The notes under the pieces were generated by a model. That model was not told the origin of the DNA. It did not search any database and saw nothing but the letters and a program-made list of their open reading frames with translations. Shown here in pieces: positions 5,893 through 5,912 of a DNA stretch of 5,912 nt. The stretch's first letter is position 1; the number at the start of each line of letters is the position of its first letter. This DNA comes from Alphaproteobacteria bacterium (lineage in GTDB: Bacteria; Pseudomonadota; Alphaproteobacteria; Micavibrionales; UBA1664). A program made the position numbers and the translations under genes. The stretch covers positions 1 through 5,912 of the forward strand of contig JAUHXB010000085.1 of the NCBI GenBank assembly GCA_030427215.1, given 5' to 3'.

Positions 5893-5912
5893 GTTTTCTT
5901 TTTAAACCACGA

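Noticed and set aside
1..5912. CRISPR array, tRNA/rRNA gene, transposase or phage genes
   Set aside because: No regularly spaced direct repeats, cloverleaf-like segments, or transposase or phage motifs were seen on either strand; coding genes fill nearly all of the window.

Overview
The window is a dense, single-direction block of seven protein genes, all on the minus strand. In transcription order, from high to low coordinates, they are: a type-4 uracil-DNA glycosylase, a soluble lytic murein transglycosylase, exodeoxyribonuclease III (xthA), a fold-type III PLP decarboxylase of the diaminopimelate decarboxylase type, a small lipoprotein with a transglutaminase/papain-like Cys-His-Asp pattern, a periplasmic MerP-like metal-binding protein, and the iron-sulfur carrier ErpA. 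Neighbouring genes overlap by 4 to 26 bases or lie 3 to 25 bases apart, and no terminator-like hairpin is visible between them. The simplest reading is one operon with several translationally coupled pairs.

The organism looks like an AT-rich alphaproteobacterium. The glycosylase has the VFADGNP and WRPPGNR signatures I associate with the alphaproteobacterial branch of family 4. The ErpA and XthA sequences also fit that class, where erpA and xthA often lie near each other. This placement comes from protein signatures remembered by family, not from a search.

Region by region: positions 1-99 are non-coding and hold a 7-bp inverted repeat and a short direct repeat of unknown meaning. Positions 100-1329 carry erpA, the MerP-like gene and the lipoprotein. 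Positions 1304-2530 carry the decarboxylase. Positions 2534-5892 carry xthA, the transglycosylase and the glycosylase. The last 20 bases are upstream of the glycosylase and too short to show a promoter.

Functionally, the glycosylase and XthA supply two consecutive steps of uracil base-excision repair: base removal, then AP-site cleavage. The transglycosylase, and perhaps the decarboxylase, relate to peptidoglycan or lysine/diaminopimelate metabolism. The lipoprotein and the MerP-like protein are exported. Most of the block is housekeeping. The unusual points are a palindromic repeat translated in frame inside the glycosylase, the absence of all four expected Fe-S cysteines in that enzyme, the uncharacterised lipoprotein peptidase-like family, and the coupling of an exported metal-binding protein to erpA.
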